Part shown: positions 15,721-23,326 of the stretch, in pieces
Layout of the letters: each line of letters starts with the position of its first letter
How positions within the stretch are numbered: position 1 is the stretch's first letter
Assembly (NCBI GenBank): GCA_002328745.1
Contig: DCVQ01000009.1
Location: forward strand, 134,400 to 159,798
From: Actinobacteria bacterium UBA2184
GTDB taxonomy: Bacteria > Actinomycetota > Coriobacteriia > Anaerosomatales > Anaerosomataceae
Direction of reading: 5' to 3'
Length of the DNA stretch: 25,399 nucleotides
Translations under genes and position numbers: made by a program
Notes under the pieces: generated by a model
Told to the model about the DNA's origin: nothing
Database searches by the model: none
What the model saw: the letters and a program-made list of their open reading frames with translations, nothing else

Positions 15721-16365
15721 CTAGGTGCCGACGAACGCCGAGGCGATGGTCACCACGCCGAACAGGATGAAGACGACCGCCGAGAAGCGTGCGATGGCGC
15801 GCTCCGGCAGCCGTGCGCCGAGCACGGCGCCGGCCACGATCGCCAGCACATCGGCCGCGAGGAACCCGAGCGACGAGCCGAGCCAGACACCGAGCCCGGT
15901 GGCAAGCGTGCCCGCCTCGGGCGCCGCGATCGCGGGAGCCAGCGCGCCGAGCGTTCTGAGCGCCGCGGCCGGATCCGCCGCGATCGACATCGTCATGAGC
16001 TGCGTCTTGTCCCCGAACTCGGCGAGCAGCAGCGCAGCTGTGACCGTGAGGACCGGGCCGAAGCGACGAACCGGGGCCGCTTCCTCGCCATCCCCGTCCC
16101 CATCGGCGCTGCGCCAGGACATCACGCCGAAGGCGATGAAAAGCGCTCCGGCGGCGACGGCGATGATCCCGGTCGGCAGATAGGCGCCGATCAGCCCGCC
16201 GACGAGCACGCCGACCGCCTGCAGCGTGAAGATCGCGATCGCCGCGCCGAGGACCACCCTGAGCGGTTTGAAGCGTGCCGCGAACGCAAGCAGCAGCAGC
16301 TGGCTCTTGTCTCCGAGTTCGGCGAGCCCCACGAGCAGGAAGGCTATGACGAATGCCGCGCCCAC
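15721..16365 (-). CDS. GDT1/TMEM165 (UPF0016) family cation transporter
   Basis: A 214-residue membrane protein with the family's two-fold repeat. Each half carries the signature Glu-X-Gly-Asp-Lys-(Ser/Thr): ELGDKSQ at 16-22 and EFGDKTQ at 116-122. About six membrane segments are visible, with an acidic loop (DGDGDGEEA) in the middle. Family members move Mn2+ or Ca2+ out of the cytoplasm; in bacteria manganese export is the best supported role. The GTG at 16365 begins four bases after the stop of the preceding gene without a clear ribosome site of its own, so translation is likely coupled. The open frame further upstream is shadow. Confidence 0.9.
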   Translation of the reverse strand: MGAAFVIAFLLVGLAELGDKSQLLLLAFAARFKPLRVVLGAAIAIFTLQAVGVLVGGLIGAYLPTGIIAVAAGALFIAFGVMSWRSADGDGDGEEAAPVRRFGPVLTVTAALLLAEFGDKTQLMTMSIAADPAAALRTLGALAPAIAAPEAGTLATGLGVWLGSSLGFLAADVLAIVAGAVLGARLPERAIARFSAVVFILFGVVTIASAFVGT

Positions 16366-16369
16366 GCCG

Positions 16370-17242
16370 CTACCAGTCGAGCTGTTCGACGTCGTCGCCC
16401 GGAGCGACCATCGGCCCCACCTCGTGCGGGGAGTCCTCCTCGAGCTCTTCCTCCGACTCTTCCTCCGCATCCGCGCTCGCGCCGGAGCGGGCGGCCCGCC
16501 GCGCACCCGGCTCGTCGCGCGGCGCGCGCCTACGCGCACGCGTGCGGTCCATGACGATCACCAGCGCGAGGGCGCCAACCGCAAGCCCGAGCGCCGCGAA
16601 GAGCCACACGGGCACCCCGGACCCGGCCTGTGGCGACCCGGCCGTGAGACCGCCGCTCCAGGACGCCGTGATCTCGAGGGTCGTGCCCGCCGTGACACGG
16701 GTCGTGCCGAGTGGGTGGAGCGACACGCCGACGTCATTGTAGAGTGGCGCACCGACGGCCGCCGGGGTGAGTTCGATCTCCGTCGCACCGGGTTCGAAAA
16801 CGACGGACAGCGACACGAGCACGTCGGTCGTGCCCGGATTGGTCCACGAAAGCGCGTTCTCCGCGCGACCGTCAGCTGCCCGCGCGGGCTCGACTGTCAG
16901 CTCGAGCTGGCCGATGTGTCCGCTCTCAAGGGTCATCTCGTACACGTTCATGTCGCCGACACGCTTCGGCACCGCCTGGCGCACCGGATCGAGACCGGGG
17001 TCGCCGCCGAGCAGCTCTCCCGACCACAGGAGCGTCGCTCCCACCGGCGCGGGGATCTGCACGGTGACCGGGAGGGGCGCGCTCGGATCGGCGGTTGCCA
17101 CGACCACCAGCCCACCGGTGGCCGAGGTGAACTCGATCTGATACTCGACGACGGAGGCCGGAGCGCCGTGCGCGACGCCGGGTAAAGCGACGGCGCTCGC
17201 GAGCGCGAGGACGGCCAGCAGCCGGCGGGGCATGCGTGTCAC
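16370..17242 (-). CDS. Anchored exported protein of unknown function
   Basis: A 290-residue protein with a signal peptide (RRLLAVLALASAVALPGVAHG, probable cleavage near residue 26), a beta-rich outer domain of about 185 residues, a C-terminal membrane segment at about 212-231, then a basic stop-transfer patch (RTRARRR) and a very acidic cytoplasmic tail at about 258-272. I chose the GTG at 17242 because GGAGG lies seven bases upstream; an ATG three codons later is possible. I do not recognise the outer domain, which looks immunoglobulin-like in strand spacing. It sits between folD and a GDT1-type transporter and is coupled to the latter. Confidence 0.8.
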   Translation of the reverse strand: MTRMPRRLLAVLALASAVALPGVAHGAPASVVEYQIEFTSATGGLVVVATADPSAPLPVTVQIPAPVGATLLWSGELLGGDPGLDPVRQAVPKRVGDMNVYEMTLESGHIGQLELTVEPARAADGRAENALSWTNPGTTDVLVSLSVVFEPGATEIELTPAAVGAPLYNDVGVSLHPLGTTRVTAGTTLEITASWSGGLTAGSPQAGSGVPVWLFAALGLAVGALALVIVMDRTRARRRAPRDEPGARRAARSGASADAEEESEEELEEDSPHEVGPMVAPGDDVEQLDW

Positions 17243-17270
17243 GATATGACCTCCGAAATCAGCGACCGGA

Positions 17271-17286
17271 CGCGAGACGTCTCGCG
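17271..17286. promoter_or_regulatory. 16-bp perfect palindrome
   Basis: CGCGAGACGTCTCGCG is fully self-complementary without a loop and lies 29 bases before the start of the anchored exported protein, in the 58-base gap after folD. A protein-binding operator or a weak hairpin are both possible. Confidence 0.4.
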
Positions 17287-17300
17287 ACTGATGGACCTTG

Positions 17301-18158
17301 TCAGGACTGTGAAGCATCCGCACGCAGACGTGCGGCCTCAAGGGTGTTTGCGACCAGCATCGCCCGCGTCATGGGGCCGACCCCGCCGGGCACCGGGCTG
17401 ATCGCCGAGGCGACGGGCTCGACGCTCGCGAAATCGACGTCGCCGACCATCCCCTTCTCCGTGCGGTTGATGCCGACGTCGATCACGACCGCTCCCGGCT
17501 TGACGTACGAGGAGTCGATCATCTCGGGCCGCCCGATCGCGGCCACGAGCAGGTCGGCCTCCCGGCAGACCGCAGGCAGGTCGCGCGTGCGCGAATGGCA
17601 CACGGTCACGGTCGCGTTGGCCTCGAGCAGCAGCAGCGCCATCGGCTTGCCGACTATCGTGGAGCGGCCGACCACGACCGCGTCCATCCCCGTCGGGTCG
17701 ATACCGTACGCATGAAGCATCTCCATGACGCCCGCCGGGGTGCACGCCCGGAAGCCGGGCAGCCCGCGCACGAGACGCCCGAGGCTTTCGGGATGGAAGC
17801 CGTCGACGTCCTTCTCCGGCGAGATTCGCGCGATCACCGACTCGGCGTCGAGGTGCTTCGGCAGCGGCATCTGCACGAGGATGCCGTCGACTGCGGGGTC
17901 GGCGTTCAGCCGATCGATGAGCTCGTCGAGCTCATCCTGTGGAGTCTCCGCAGGCAGCCGGTGGTCGCGGCTCTCGATGCCCACCTCGGCGCAGTCGCGC
18001 TCCTTCATCCGCACGTACGAGGCCGAGGCGGGATCATCGCCGACGAGAACCACGGCGAGGCACGGCGTCACGCCGCGCGCCTCAAGCTCGCGCGCCTGCG
18101 CGGCCGCACGTTCCTTGACCGCCGCGGCGACCGCCTTGCCATCGATGATCGTTGCCAT
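17301..18158 (-). CDS. folD: Methylene-H4folate dehydrogenase/cyclohydrolase FolD
   Basis: FolD (285 residues, normal length) interconverts 5,10-methylene-, 5,10-methenyl- and 10-formyl-tetrahydrofolate with NADP. The catalytic Tyr48-X3-Lys52 (YVRMK), DGILVQMPLPKH, KDVDGFHP, the nucleotide-binding VVVGRSTIVGKP and the C-terminal PVPGGVGPMT are all present. GGGAG precedes the ATG by about six bases. A promoter with a 5' hairpin lies just upstream, so it likely leads a unit with the two downstream membrane-protein genes. Confidence 0.97.
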   Translation of the reverse strand: MATIIDGKAVAAAVKERAAAQARELEARGVTPCLAVVLVGDDPASASYVRMKERDCAEVGIESRDHRLPAETPQDELDELIDRLNADPAVDGILVQMPLPKHLDAESVIARISPEKDVDGFHPESLGRLVRGLPGFRACTPAGVMEMLHAYGIDPTGMDAVVVGRSTIVGKPMALLLLEANATVTVCHSRTRDLPAVCREADLLVAAIGRPEMIDSSYVKPGAVVIDVGINRTEKGMVGDVDFASVEPVASAISPVPGGVGPMTRAMLVANTLEAARLRADASQS

Positions 18159-18180
18159 CCGCTTCTCCCGCCTGCATCCT

Positions 18181-18218
18181 CACGCCGACCGCCGTCCTTC
18201 GGCGTGGCTGACAGTGTA
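18181..18218 (-). promoter_or_regulatory. folD promoter with 5' hairpin
   Basis: TACACT (18218-18213) has ATGACC 17 bases upstream as a partial -35. Six bases after it an inverted repeat begins (CACGCCG and CGGCGTG, 18206-18181), placing a 7-bp stem at the transcript's 5' end, as at the TPR gene. Confidence 0.45.
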
Positions 18219-18246
18219 CCCGAGCCGCCCCGGAGGGTCATCCGCA

Positions 18247-18825
18247 CTACGCGGACCCGCCGGGGTCGTGCGCCTTCACGAGCGGGAGCACCTGTCGGAA
18301 CTCCGGCGTGTCGGCCTCGCCGAGGACTTCGTAGATGGCCGACTCGGACGTCAGCACCGTGGCCCCCGCTCCGCGGAGCCGCTCGAACGCCGCGTCCCGA
18401 TCGGCATCCCGCCTCGAGCATGTCGCGTCGGCGACCACGTACACGTCGTAGCCTTCCGCGAGCAGATCGAGCGCCGTCTGCGTCACGCAGATGTGCGTCT
18501 CCATCCCGGTGAGCAGCACCTGGCGCCTCGCCAGAACGGCCAGGCGTTCCCGGAAGGCGGGGTCCCCCATGCACGAGAAGGCGGTCTTGTCGATCGGCAC
18601 AAGCCCGCCGAGCGCCTCGGCAAGCTCGGGAGCCGTCTCTCCCAGGCCCCGCGGATACTGCCGCGTGACGATGGCGGGGATGCCGAGGCACGCCGCCACG
18701 CGCGCGAGAAGCGCCGCGCTCGCGATCACAGCGTCGCGCCGCGGCATGGCGTCGGCGAGGCGCTCCTGCATGTCGACGAGCACGAGCAGGGCGTCGGACC
18801 GTGAGACCTTCTTCGCAGCGACCAT
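18247..18825 (-). CDS. Isochorismatase-family cysteine hydrolase
   Basis: A 192-residue soluble enzyme with the family's catalytic triad: Asp18 in LVDMQ, Lys80 in DKTAFSC, and Cys113 in GMETHICVTQTALDLL. The cis-peptide region before the Cys is intact. The compact size and the METHICV motif resemble the YcaC-like branch more than nicotinamidases, which carry extra zinc ligands. The substrate is unknown, probably an amide or N-carbamoyl compound. GAGGAG lies directly before the ATG at 18825. A promoter of its own is visible upstream, and the superoxide reductase gene diverges from it. Confidence 0.9.
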   Translation of the reverse strand: MVAAKKVSRSDALLVLVDMQERLADAMPRRDAVIASAALLARVAACLGIPAIVTRQYPRGLGETAPELAEALGGLVPIDKTAFSCMGDPAFRERLAVLARRQVLLTGMETHICVTQTALDLLAEGYDVYVVADATCSRRDADRDAAFERLRGAGATVLTSESAIYEVLGEADTPEFRQVLPLVKAHDPGGSA

Positions 18826-18861
18826 GACTCCTCGCCTCCCGCTGATGCGTTGCCGCGCGAC

Positions 18862-18900
18862 CGGTCGGTCTGGCGACCGTGGCGCGCACCGACCATTCTA
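18862..18900 (-). promoter_or_regulatory. -10 box and 5' hairpin of the isochorismatase gene
   Basis: TAGAAT (18900-18895) predicts a start near 18888. About ten bases later, CGGTCG and CGACCG (18862-18879) form a 6-bp stem with a 6-base loop. No -35 match. In the rest of this 158-base divergent gap I could not identify a convincing plus-strand promoter for the superoxide reductase. Confidence 0.4.
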
Positions 18901-18983
18901 CCCGCCGCGAGGCTCCTGCAGCTGCGGTGCGGGACCATTGGGTACGAACTCTAGCGACCGCAACCCTTCGCCAAGGAGGAACC

Positions 18984-19331
18984 ATGTCCGACGCTCCCAT
19001 CCTCGGTCCCGTCAACCGGGTCACCGACCTCGCCGCCGCGAGCGACTTCGAGAAGAAGCACACCCCGCAGATCGACATCGACGAGGTCGACGGCGCATAC
19101 GTGGTGACCGTGACCGTCGGCGCCGAGGTGCCGCACCCGAACCAGCCCGACCACTACATCACCTGGATCGAGCTGCTCGCCGGCGAAGCCGCCATCGCCC
19201 GGTTCGATCTGTCCCCCATCGCCACCACACCGACGGTGTCCGTCGTCGTCAACGCGGATCCCGGGACGGTGCTGACGGCGATCGAGCACTGCAACCTGCA
19301 TGGACTCTGGGCTGCCGAGGTGACGCTCTAG
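18984..19331 (+). CDS. Superoxide reductase (neelaredoxin type)
   Basis: A 115-residue one-iron superoxide reductase, which reduces superoxide to hydrogen peroxide without releasing oxygen, in the cytoplasm of anaerobes. The five iron ligands are visible: His26 (in EKKHTP), His51 and His57 (HPN and DHY), Cys103 and His106 (CNLHGLW). The catalytic Glu-Lys pair is at 23-24/25. The N-terminal desulforedoxin domain of two-iron desulfoferrodoxins is absent. Its electron donor, usually rubredoxin, is not in the window. The ATG at 18984 has AAGGAGG six bases upstream; the frame before it is not coding. Its stop shares bases with the stop of the convergent M48-like gene. Confidence 0.95.
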   Translation: MSDAPILGPVNRVTDLAAASDFEKKHTPQIDIDEVDGAYVVTVTVGAEVPHPNQPDHYITWIELLAGEAAIARFDLSPIATTPTVSVVVNADPGTVLTAIEHCNLHGLWAAEVTL

Positions 19332-20488
19332 CGCTCGCCGCCCGTAACGGCTACCGCGCCATCGGCGCCGAGCACCTCGGCCAGCCGCAGCAGACGCCGG
19401 CGTTCGATCTTCTCGATCGCCGGCGTCCCGCTCGTCTGGGTGTAGAAGATTCCGTCGTAGGACGGATCGCCGTCCGAGATCGTGGTGTCCGCCTCGATCG
19501 CCCGCGCGAGCGCGGCGAGCATCGGCGCGGGGTCGCGCAGCAGCAGCATGCCCTCGGCGTCGGCCTTCTCGTAGCTCGTGCGATGCAGCAGGCGCCCCCA
19601 GAACGTCACGATCCAGGCGGCCGTCACCACTGCCGCGTACGTGATCGCCGCGATCACCACGATGATGAGGAAGGTCCCTATCGCACCGAGGCAACCGCCA
19701 GGGTCGGAATCGTCCAGCAGGCACCCCGTGCACCCGTCACCCGCATCGCCCAGGCCGGAGCAGCCATCGCCGCAGCCCGTCTCGGCACACCCGCCGGCGC
19801 CCGAGAGCGCGGCCCTGCCCGATCCGCGGATCAGCTTGAGCGGCCCCATGAGCGCCGCGAGCGCGGTGGCGAACAGGATATCGCCCGAGACGATCCGCGC
19901 GACGAGCGTGGCCACGACAGCACGCTGCTCCTCGGGAGGCACGCCCTCGAGGAATCCACGCGTCACGCCCACGACCGCCCGCGACCGGGCCGTGCCGAGC
20001 GCGTACGCGTTCACCGTGGGCGTATCGAGGACGACCAGCCCGGGCGGTTCCGGAAGCCCGCCCGCGATCGCCATGTCCGAGACCACCCGCTCCAGCGCCG
20101 GGTAGGCCCCCGGCTCAGCCGCAGTGCCTTTGAAGCGGTTGCGCACCCAGTCCTCGGCGTTCGAGAGCTGAATGGCCGCCGCGAGCGAGCCGAGCGCGAG
20201 CAGCACTCCGAAGCCGACCGCGAAGACCGTCCGGAACGACGACCAGTACCATTCGGCTTCGGAAGGCACGTCCGAGGTGTAGAAGAGCCCGAACAGCGCG
20301 CCGGGAACGCCCACGAGGGCCGCCGTCAGCAGCACGGCTGAGCCCGCGATGAACAGCACCACGAACACCGCGAGCTTCACGCGGTTCTCGTCGACGCGCA
20401 CCCACAACGGCTGCTGCTTGAGGCGCGGCGACACCGGGCGCGCGCCCGCGGCCCCTGCCGCCCCGCTGCCAGCTCCCCCGTCCCCCAC
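19328..20488 (-). CDS. M48 (HtpX-like) membrane protein, probably inactive
   Basis: A 386-residue membrane protein with the M48 fold but without its zinc site. TPTVNAYALG at 156-165 and the following AVVGVTRGFLE match the strand before the active-site helix. Where HExxH is expected the sequence is ATLVARIVSGD (193-203), so His-Glu-x-x-His becomes Thr194-Leu195-x-x-Arg198, while the trailing Ile199 and Asp203 align with HtpX. The third ligand region (ExxAD) reads YEKAD, with Tyr306 in place of Glu. Two membrane segments lie near 38-70 and 86-106, another at about 270-297, and six Cys occur in a short Gly/Asp-rich loop (234-266). The GTG start has GGAGGG upstream. It ends the ruv block, 48 bases after ruvB. 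Confidence 0.8.
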   Translation of the reverse strand: MGDGGAGSGAAGAAGARPVSPRLKQQPLWVRVDENRVKLAVFVVLFIAGSAVLLTAALVGVPGALFGLFYTSDVPSEAEWYWSSFRTVFAVGFGVLLALGSLAAAIQLSNAEDWVRNRFKGTAAEPGAYPALERVVSDMAIAGGLPEPPGLVVLDTPTVNAYALGTARSRAVVGVTRGFLEGVPPEEQRAVVATLVARIVSGDILFATALAALMGPLKLIRGSGRAALSGAGGCAETGCGDGCSGLGDAGDGCTGCLLDDSDPGGCLGAIGTFLIIVVIAAITYAAVVTAAWIVTFWGRLLHRTSYEKADAEGMLLLRDPAPMLAALARAIEADTTISDGDPSYDGIFYTQTSGTPAIEKIERRRLLRLAEVLGADGAVAVTGGER

Positions 20489-20536
20489 GGCGCCCTCCGC
20501 GCTTCGCTCCCCGTGCGATCCCGTGCCGGCTTGCCC

Positions 20537-21601
20537 CTAGAAGAGCCCGTCTTGCTGCGGCACCTCGGCCGGCTGCGGCAGGCCGAGGTGCTCGTACGCG
20601 CGCGGCGTGGCCTGACGGCCCTTCGGCGTCCGCGCCAGGAAGCCGAGCTGTAGGAGGAACGGCTCGTAGACGTCCTCGAGCGTGTCGGGTTCCTCGCCGA
20701 CGGCGGCCGCGAGGGTGTTGAGCCCGACGGGGCGGCCGCTGAAGGTCTTCGTGAGCGTCTCGAGGATTGCGATGTCCATGCGATCGAGCCCCACGTGGTC
20801 GACCTGGAAGAACGCGAGTGCCTCGGCGGCGATGTCCTCGGTGATTCGGCCGTCGTGGCGCACCTGCGCGTAGTCGCGCACGCGCTTGAGCAGCCGGTTC
20901 GCCAGCCGCGGCGTCCCGCGACCGCGCCTCGCGATCTCGGCGGCGCCCTCGGCGTCAACCGGGACCCCCAGGATCCCCGCCGAGCGCCGCACGATAGCCG
21001 ACAGCTCATCGGGCGTGTAGTACTCGAGCCGGAAGGCCATGCCGAACCGGTCGCGCAGGGGGCCGGTGAGCAGGCCCGTCCGCGTCGTGGCGCCGATCAG
21101 CGTGAACGGTGGCAGGTCGAGACGCAGGGAGCGCGCCGCAGGACCCTTGCCGATGACGATGTCGATCGTGAAGTCCTCCATCGCCGGGTAGAGCACCTCT
21201 TCCACGACGCGGCTCAACCGGTGGATCTCATCGATGAACAGCACGTCCCGCGGCTCGAGGTTGGTGAGGATGGCCGCCAAATCGCCGGCCCGTTCGATCG
21301 CCGGGCCGCTCGTCTGGCGCATCTGCACGCCAAGCTCCTCGGCGACCACGCCCGCGAGCGTGGTCTTGCCGAGCCCCGGAGGACCCGAGAGCAACAGGTG
21401 GTCGAGCACCTCATCGCGCGCCCGGGCGGCGTCGATCAGCACACCGAGATTGTCCTTCACGCGCGTCTGGCCGAGATAGTCGTCGAGGCGACGCGGACGG
21501 AGACTGCGATCTATCTCGAGGTCGTCTTCGGTGAACTCGGCAGAGACGAGCCGCTCCCCCTCGTCGGGCAGCCGATCGCCGCTCTCCCAGACCGTGCTCA
21601 C
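20537..21601 (-). CDS. ruvB: Holliday junction branch migration ATPase RuvB
   Basis: RuvB (354 residues) is the hexameric motor that drives branch migration with RuvA. Walker A GPPGLGKT is at 73-80, Walker B DEIH at 124-127, the sensor GATTRTG follows, and the C-terminal winged-helix DNA-binding domain contains QLGFLARTPKGRQAT. The GTG start at 21601 overlaps the stop of the membrane-protein gene as GTGA; the open frame upstream of it is shadow. The N-terminus is about 20 residues longer than in E. coli RuvB. Confidence 0.97.
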   Translation of the reverse strand: MSTVWESGDRLPDEGERLVSAEFTEDDLEIDRSLRPRRLDDYLGQTRVKDNLGVLIDAARARDEVLDHLLLSGPPGLGKTTLAGVVAEELGVQMRQTSGPAIERAGDLAAILTNLEPRDVLFIDEIHRLSRVVEEVLYPAMEDFTIDIVIGKGPAARSLRLDLPPFTLIGATTRTGLLTGPLRDRFGMAFRLEYYTPDELSAIVRRSAGILGVPVDAEGAAEIARRGRGTPRLANRLLKRVRDYAQVRHDGRITEDIAAEALAFFQVDHVGLDRMDIAILETLTKTFSGRPVGLNTLAAAVGEEPDTLEDVYEPFLLQLGFLARTPKGRQATPRAYEHLGLPQPAEVPQQDGLF

Positions 21602-22221
21602 GCCCGATCGTCTCCCCCGCCGTCGATGTGCAGATCGTCGGCGGCCACCACGATCGCGTCCGCGGGCTCGGGCAGGAGCGCGGCGAGTGCCAGACCGCCC
21701 CACGTGCCCAGGGCGGCCGCCGGCGCGAAGAGCAGCATCACGACGGCTGCAAGGGCCTGCATGCCCTCGGCCGACGTGCCCAGCGCCCCCGAGAGCGGGA
21801 TGGCGACCGCCACCTCGATGAGCGCGAGGAGCCACAGGACTCCTACGCGCGCCCGAAGACGCCGGTCCGCACCTCGCAGGTAGCGCAACGCAAGGCCCGG
21901 AAGCACCACGAGCGGCCCGGCCACCGCGAGCGCCAGCACCACGTCCGAGAGCCCGCCCGCGAACCGCACGGCGAGCATCACGAGGATCACCAGCGTGATC
22001 TCACCGGCGGGAGCCCAGAAGGACAGCACCACCCGGCTGAAGCGCGATCGCTTCGCGAACACCCACATGCCGAGCACGAACGGCGCGACGATGGCCACCG
22101 CGAACATCGGCGCGGCCAGCGCCGCTGGATCGATAGCGAAGAGGAGCAGGAGTGTGACCGCGTAGAGCTGCGCCACCGGGGCCGCGATGGCGAGCCTCTG
22201 TCGGGCGTCAGTGTCGATCAT
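21598..22221 (-). CDS. Integral membrane protein between ruvA and ruvB
   Basis: A 207-residue protein with about six hydrophobic segments and no motif I recognise. It overlaps ruvA by ATGA at its start and ruvB by GTGA at its end, so it is firmly part of the ruv translation unit. The segment ends carry Arg clusters (FAKRSRFSR, RYLRGADRRLRAR), which would be cytoplasmic. The C-terminal 25 residues are acidic (VVAADDLHIDGGGDD). The function is unknown; position suggests co-expression under DNA damage but not a role in recombination. Confidence 0.8.
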   Translation of the reverse strand: MIDTDARQRLAIAAPVAQLYAVTLLLLFAIDPAALAAPMFAVAIVAPFVLGMWVFAKRSRFSRVVLSFWAPAGEITLVILVMLAVRFAGGLSDVVLALAVAGPLVVLPGLALRYLRGADRRLRARVGVLWLLALIEVAVAIPLSGALGTSAEGMQALAAVVMLLFAPAAALGTWGGLALAALLPEPADAIVVAADDLHIDGGGDDRA

Positions 22222-22799
22222 GCACCGCCTCCGAGCCGTTTGAGGGCGTGACGCAGGAGCGCCTGCGCGTCGTCCGGACCATCGTACCCTTTCACTGCCG
22301 CGGCGATCTCGGCGGTGGTGAAGCCCATGGACGCAAGCGCGCCCGCCGCCTCGGCTCCAGCCGCGGGGGCCCGTGCGCCTCGCACCGTGCCGGCGGTGAC
22401 CCCCACCTTGTCCTTGAGCTCGATTATCAGCCGTTGCGCGGTCTTCTTGCCGATGCCGGGCACGGTGGCGACGAGCCCATCGTCTTCCGCGGCTATCGCG
22501 TCGATGAGCGCATCGGGGGCGAACGCCGAGAGCGCAGCGAGGGCCACCTTCGGCCCCACTCCGGACACGGTGATCAGCAGTTCGAAGAGCGTCTGCTCGG
22601 CGATGCTCTCGAAACCGAACAGCGAGAGCTCTTCTTCGCGCACGTGCAGGTGCGTGTAGACGGTGACCTCATCGCCGTCTGCGGGCAACCGGGAAAGCGA
22701 GCGCGTGGACATCGCGAGGCGCAGCCCGAGCCCTCCGACCTCGATCACGCACGACGTGGCGGACTTGCCCGCGAGCCGGCCTGTGATGTGCGCGATCAT
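22218..22799 (-). CDS. ruvA: Holliday junction-binding protein RuvA
   Basis: RuvA (193 residues) forms the tetramer that clamps Holliday junctions and recruits RuvB. The N-terminal OB fold starts MIAHITGRLAGKS. The two helix-hairpin-helix motifs are LLITVSGVGPKVALAALSA and VATVPGIGKKTAQRLIIEL. The C-terminal RuvB-binding domain (ALASMGFTTAEIAAAVKG) is complete after an Ala-rich linker. The ATG overlaps the ruvC stop as ATGA. Confidence 0.97.
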   Translation of the reverse strand: MIAHITGRLAGKSATSCVIEVGGLGLRLAMSTRSLSRLPADGDEVTVYTHLHVREEELSLFGFESIAEQTLFELLITVSGVGPKVALAALSAFAPDALIDAIAAEDDGLVATVPGIGKKTAQRLIIELKDKVGVTAGTVRGARAPAAGAEAAGALASMGFTTAEIAAAVKGYDGPDDAQALLRHALKRLGGGA

Positions 22800-23287
22800 C
22801 GTGCCGACGCGCCTATCGAGCGCGCGACACGCAGGTGCGCGTGGGTGATGGCCGCGGCCAGCGCATCGGCCGCATGGTCCGGCTGCGGTTCCTGCTCCAG
22901 GCCGAGTATGGCGCGCACCATGTACTGGACCTGACGCTTGTCCGCACTCCCCGCCCCCACGACCGCCTGCTTGATCTCACCGGGTCCGTACTCGCCGATC
23001 TCGAGGCCTGCGGCCGCAAGAAGCGCGACGCCCCGGGCCTGGCCCGTCGCAAACGCGGTGTGCGCGTTGTTGGAGAAGTAGACGTTCTCGATGCCGCAGC
23101 AGGCGGGGTCGTACCGGTCGATCACGGCCGCGATACCGCCGTGGATCTCGGCCAGGCGCTCGGCAGCTGTGGCGTGCGCCCGGGTGGTGATGCACCCGTA
23201 GGCGACGCAGCGCAGCCGGCTCCCCTGCGTCTCGATGACGCCCCACCCCGTGTTGACCAGACCCGGGTCGATGCCGAGAACGATCAA
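22796..23287 (-). CDS. ruvC: Holliday junction resolvase RuvC
   Basis: RuvC (163 residues) cuts Holliday junctions symmetrically. The active-site acids are Asp7 (GIDPG), Glu67 (IENVY) and Asp141, with His138 in the position that is Asp in E. coli and His in Thermus RuvC. I place the start at TTG 23287 because GGAGGAGG lies five bases upstream and the protein then begins MIVLGIDPG; an in-frame TTG at 23311 would destroy that spacing and add eight unrelated residues. A LexA box covers its promoter. Confidence 0.95.
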   Translation of the reverse strand: MIVLGIDPGLVNTGWGVIETQGSRLRCVAYGCITTRAHATAAERLAEIHGGIAAVIDRYDPACCGIENVYFSNNAHTAFATGQARGVALLAAAGLEIGEYGPGEIKQAVVGAGSADKRQVQYMVRAILGLEQEPQPDHAADALAAAITHAHLRVARSIGASAR

Positions 23288-23312
23288 CGGGCCTCCTCCA
23301 CACGCCGACAAT

Positions 23313-23326
23313 CGAACATATGTTCA
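23313..23326. promoter_or_regulatory. LexA (SOS) box of the ruv operon
   Basis: CGAACATATGTTCA contains a perfect GAAC-N4-GTTC dyad, the Gram-positive LexA consensus. It covers the predicted transcription start of ruvC, directly next to the -10, where LexA would block RNA polymerase. Confidence 0.85.

Noticed and set aside
18491..20341. Plus-strand open frame of 616 codons crossing three genes
   Set aside because: It overlaps well-supported genes on both strands, including the superoxide reductase in another frame, and has no domain.
21602..21835. N-terminal extension of RuvB
   Set aside because: Arg/Gly-rich shadow of the overlapping membrane-protein gene; the GTG at 21601 gives the normal RuvB start.
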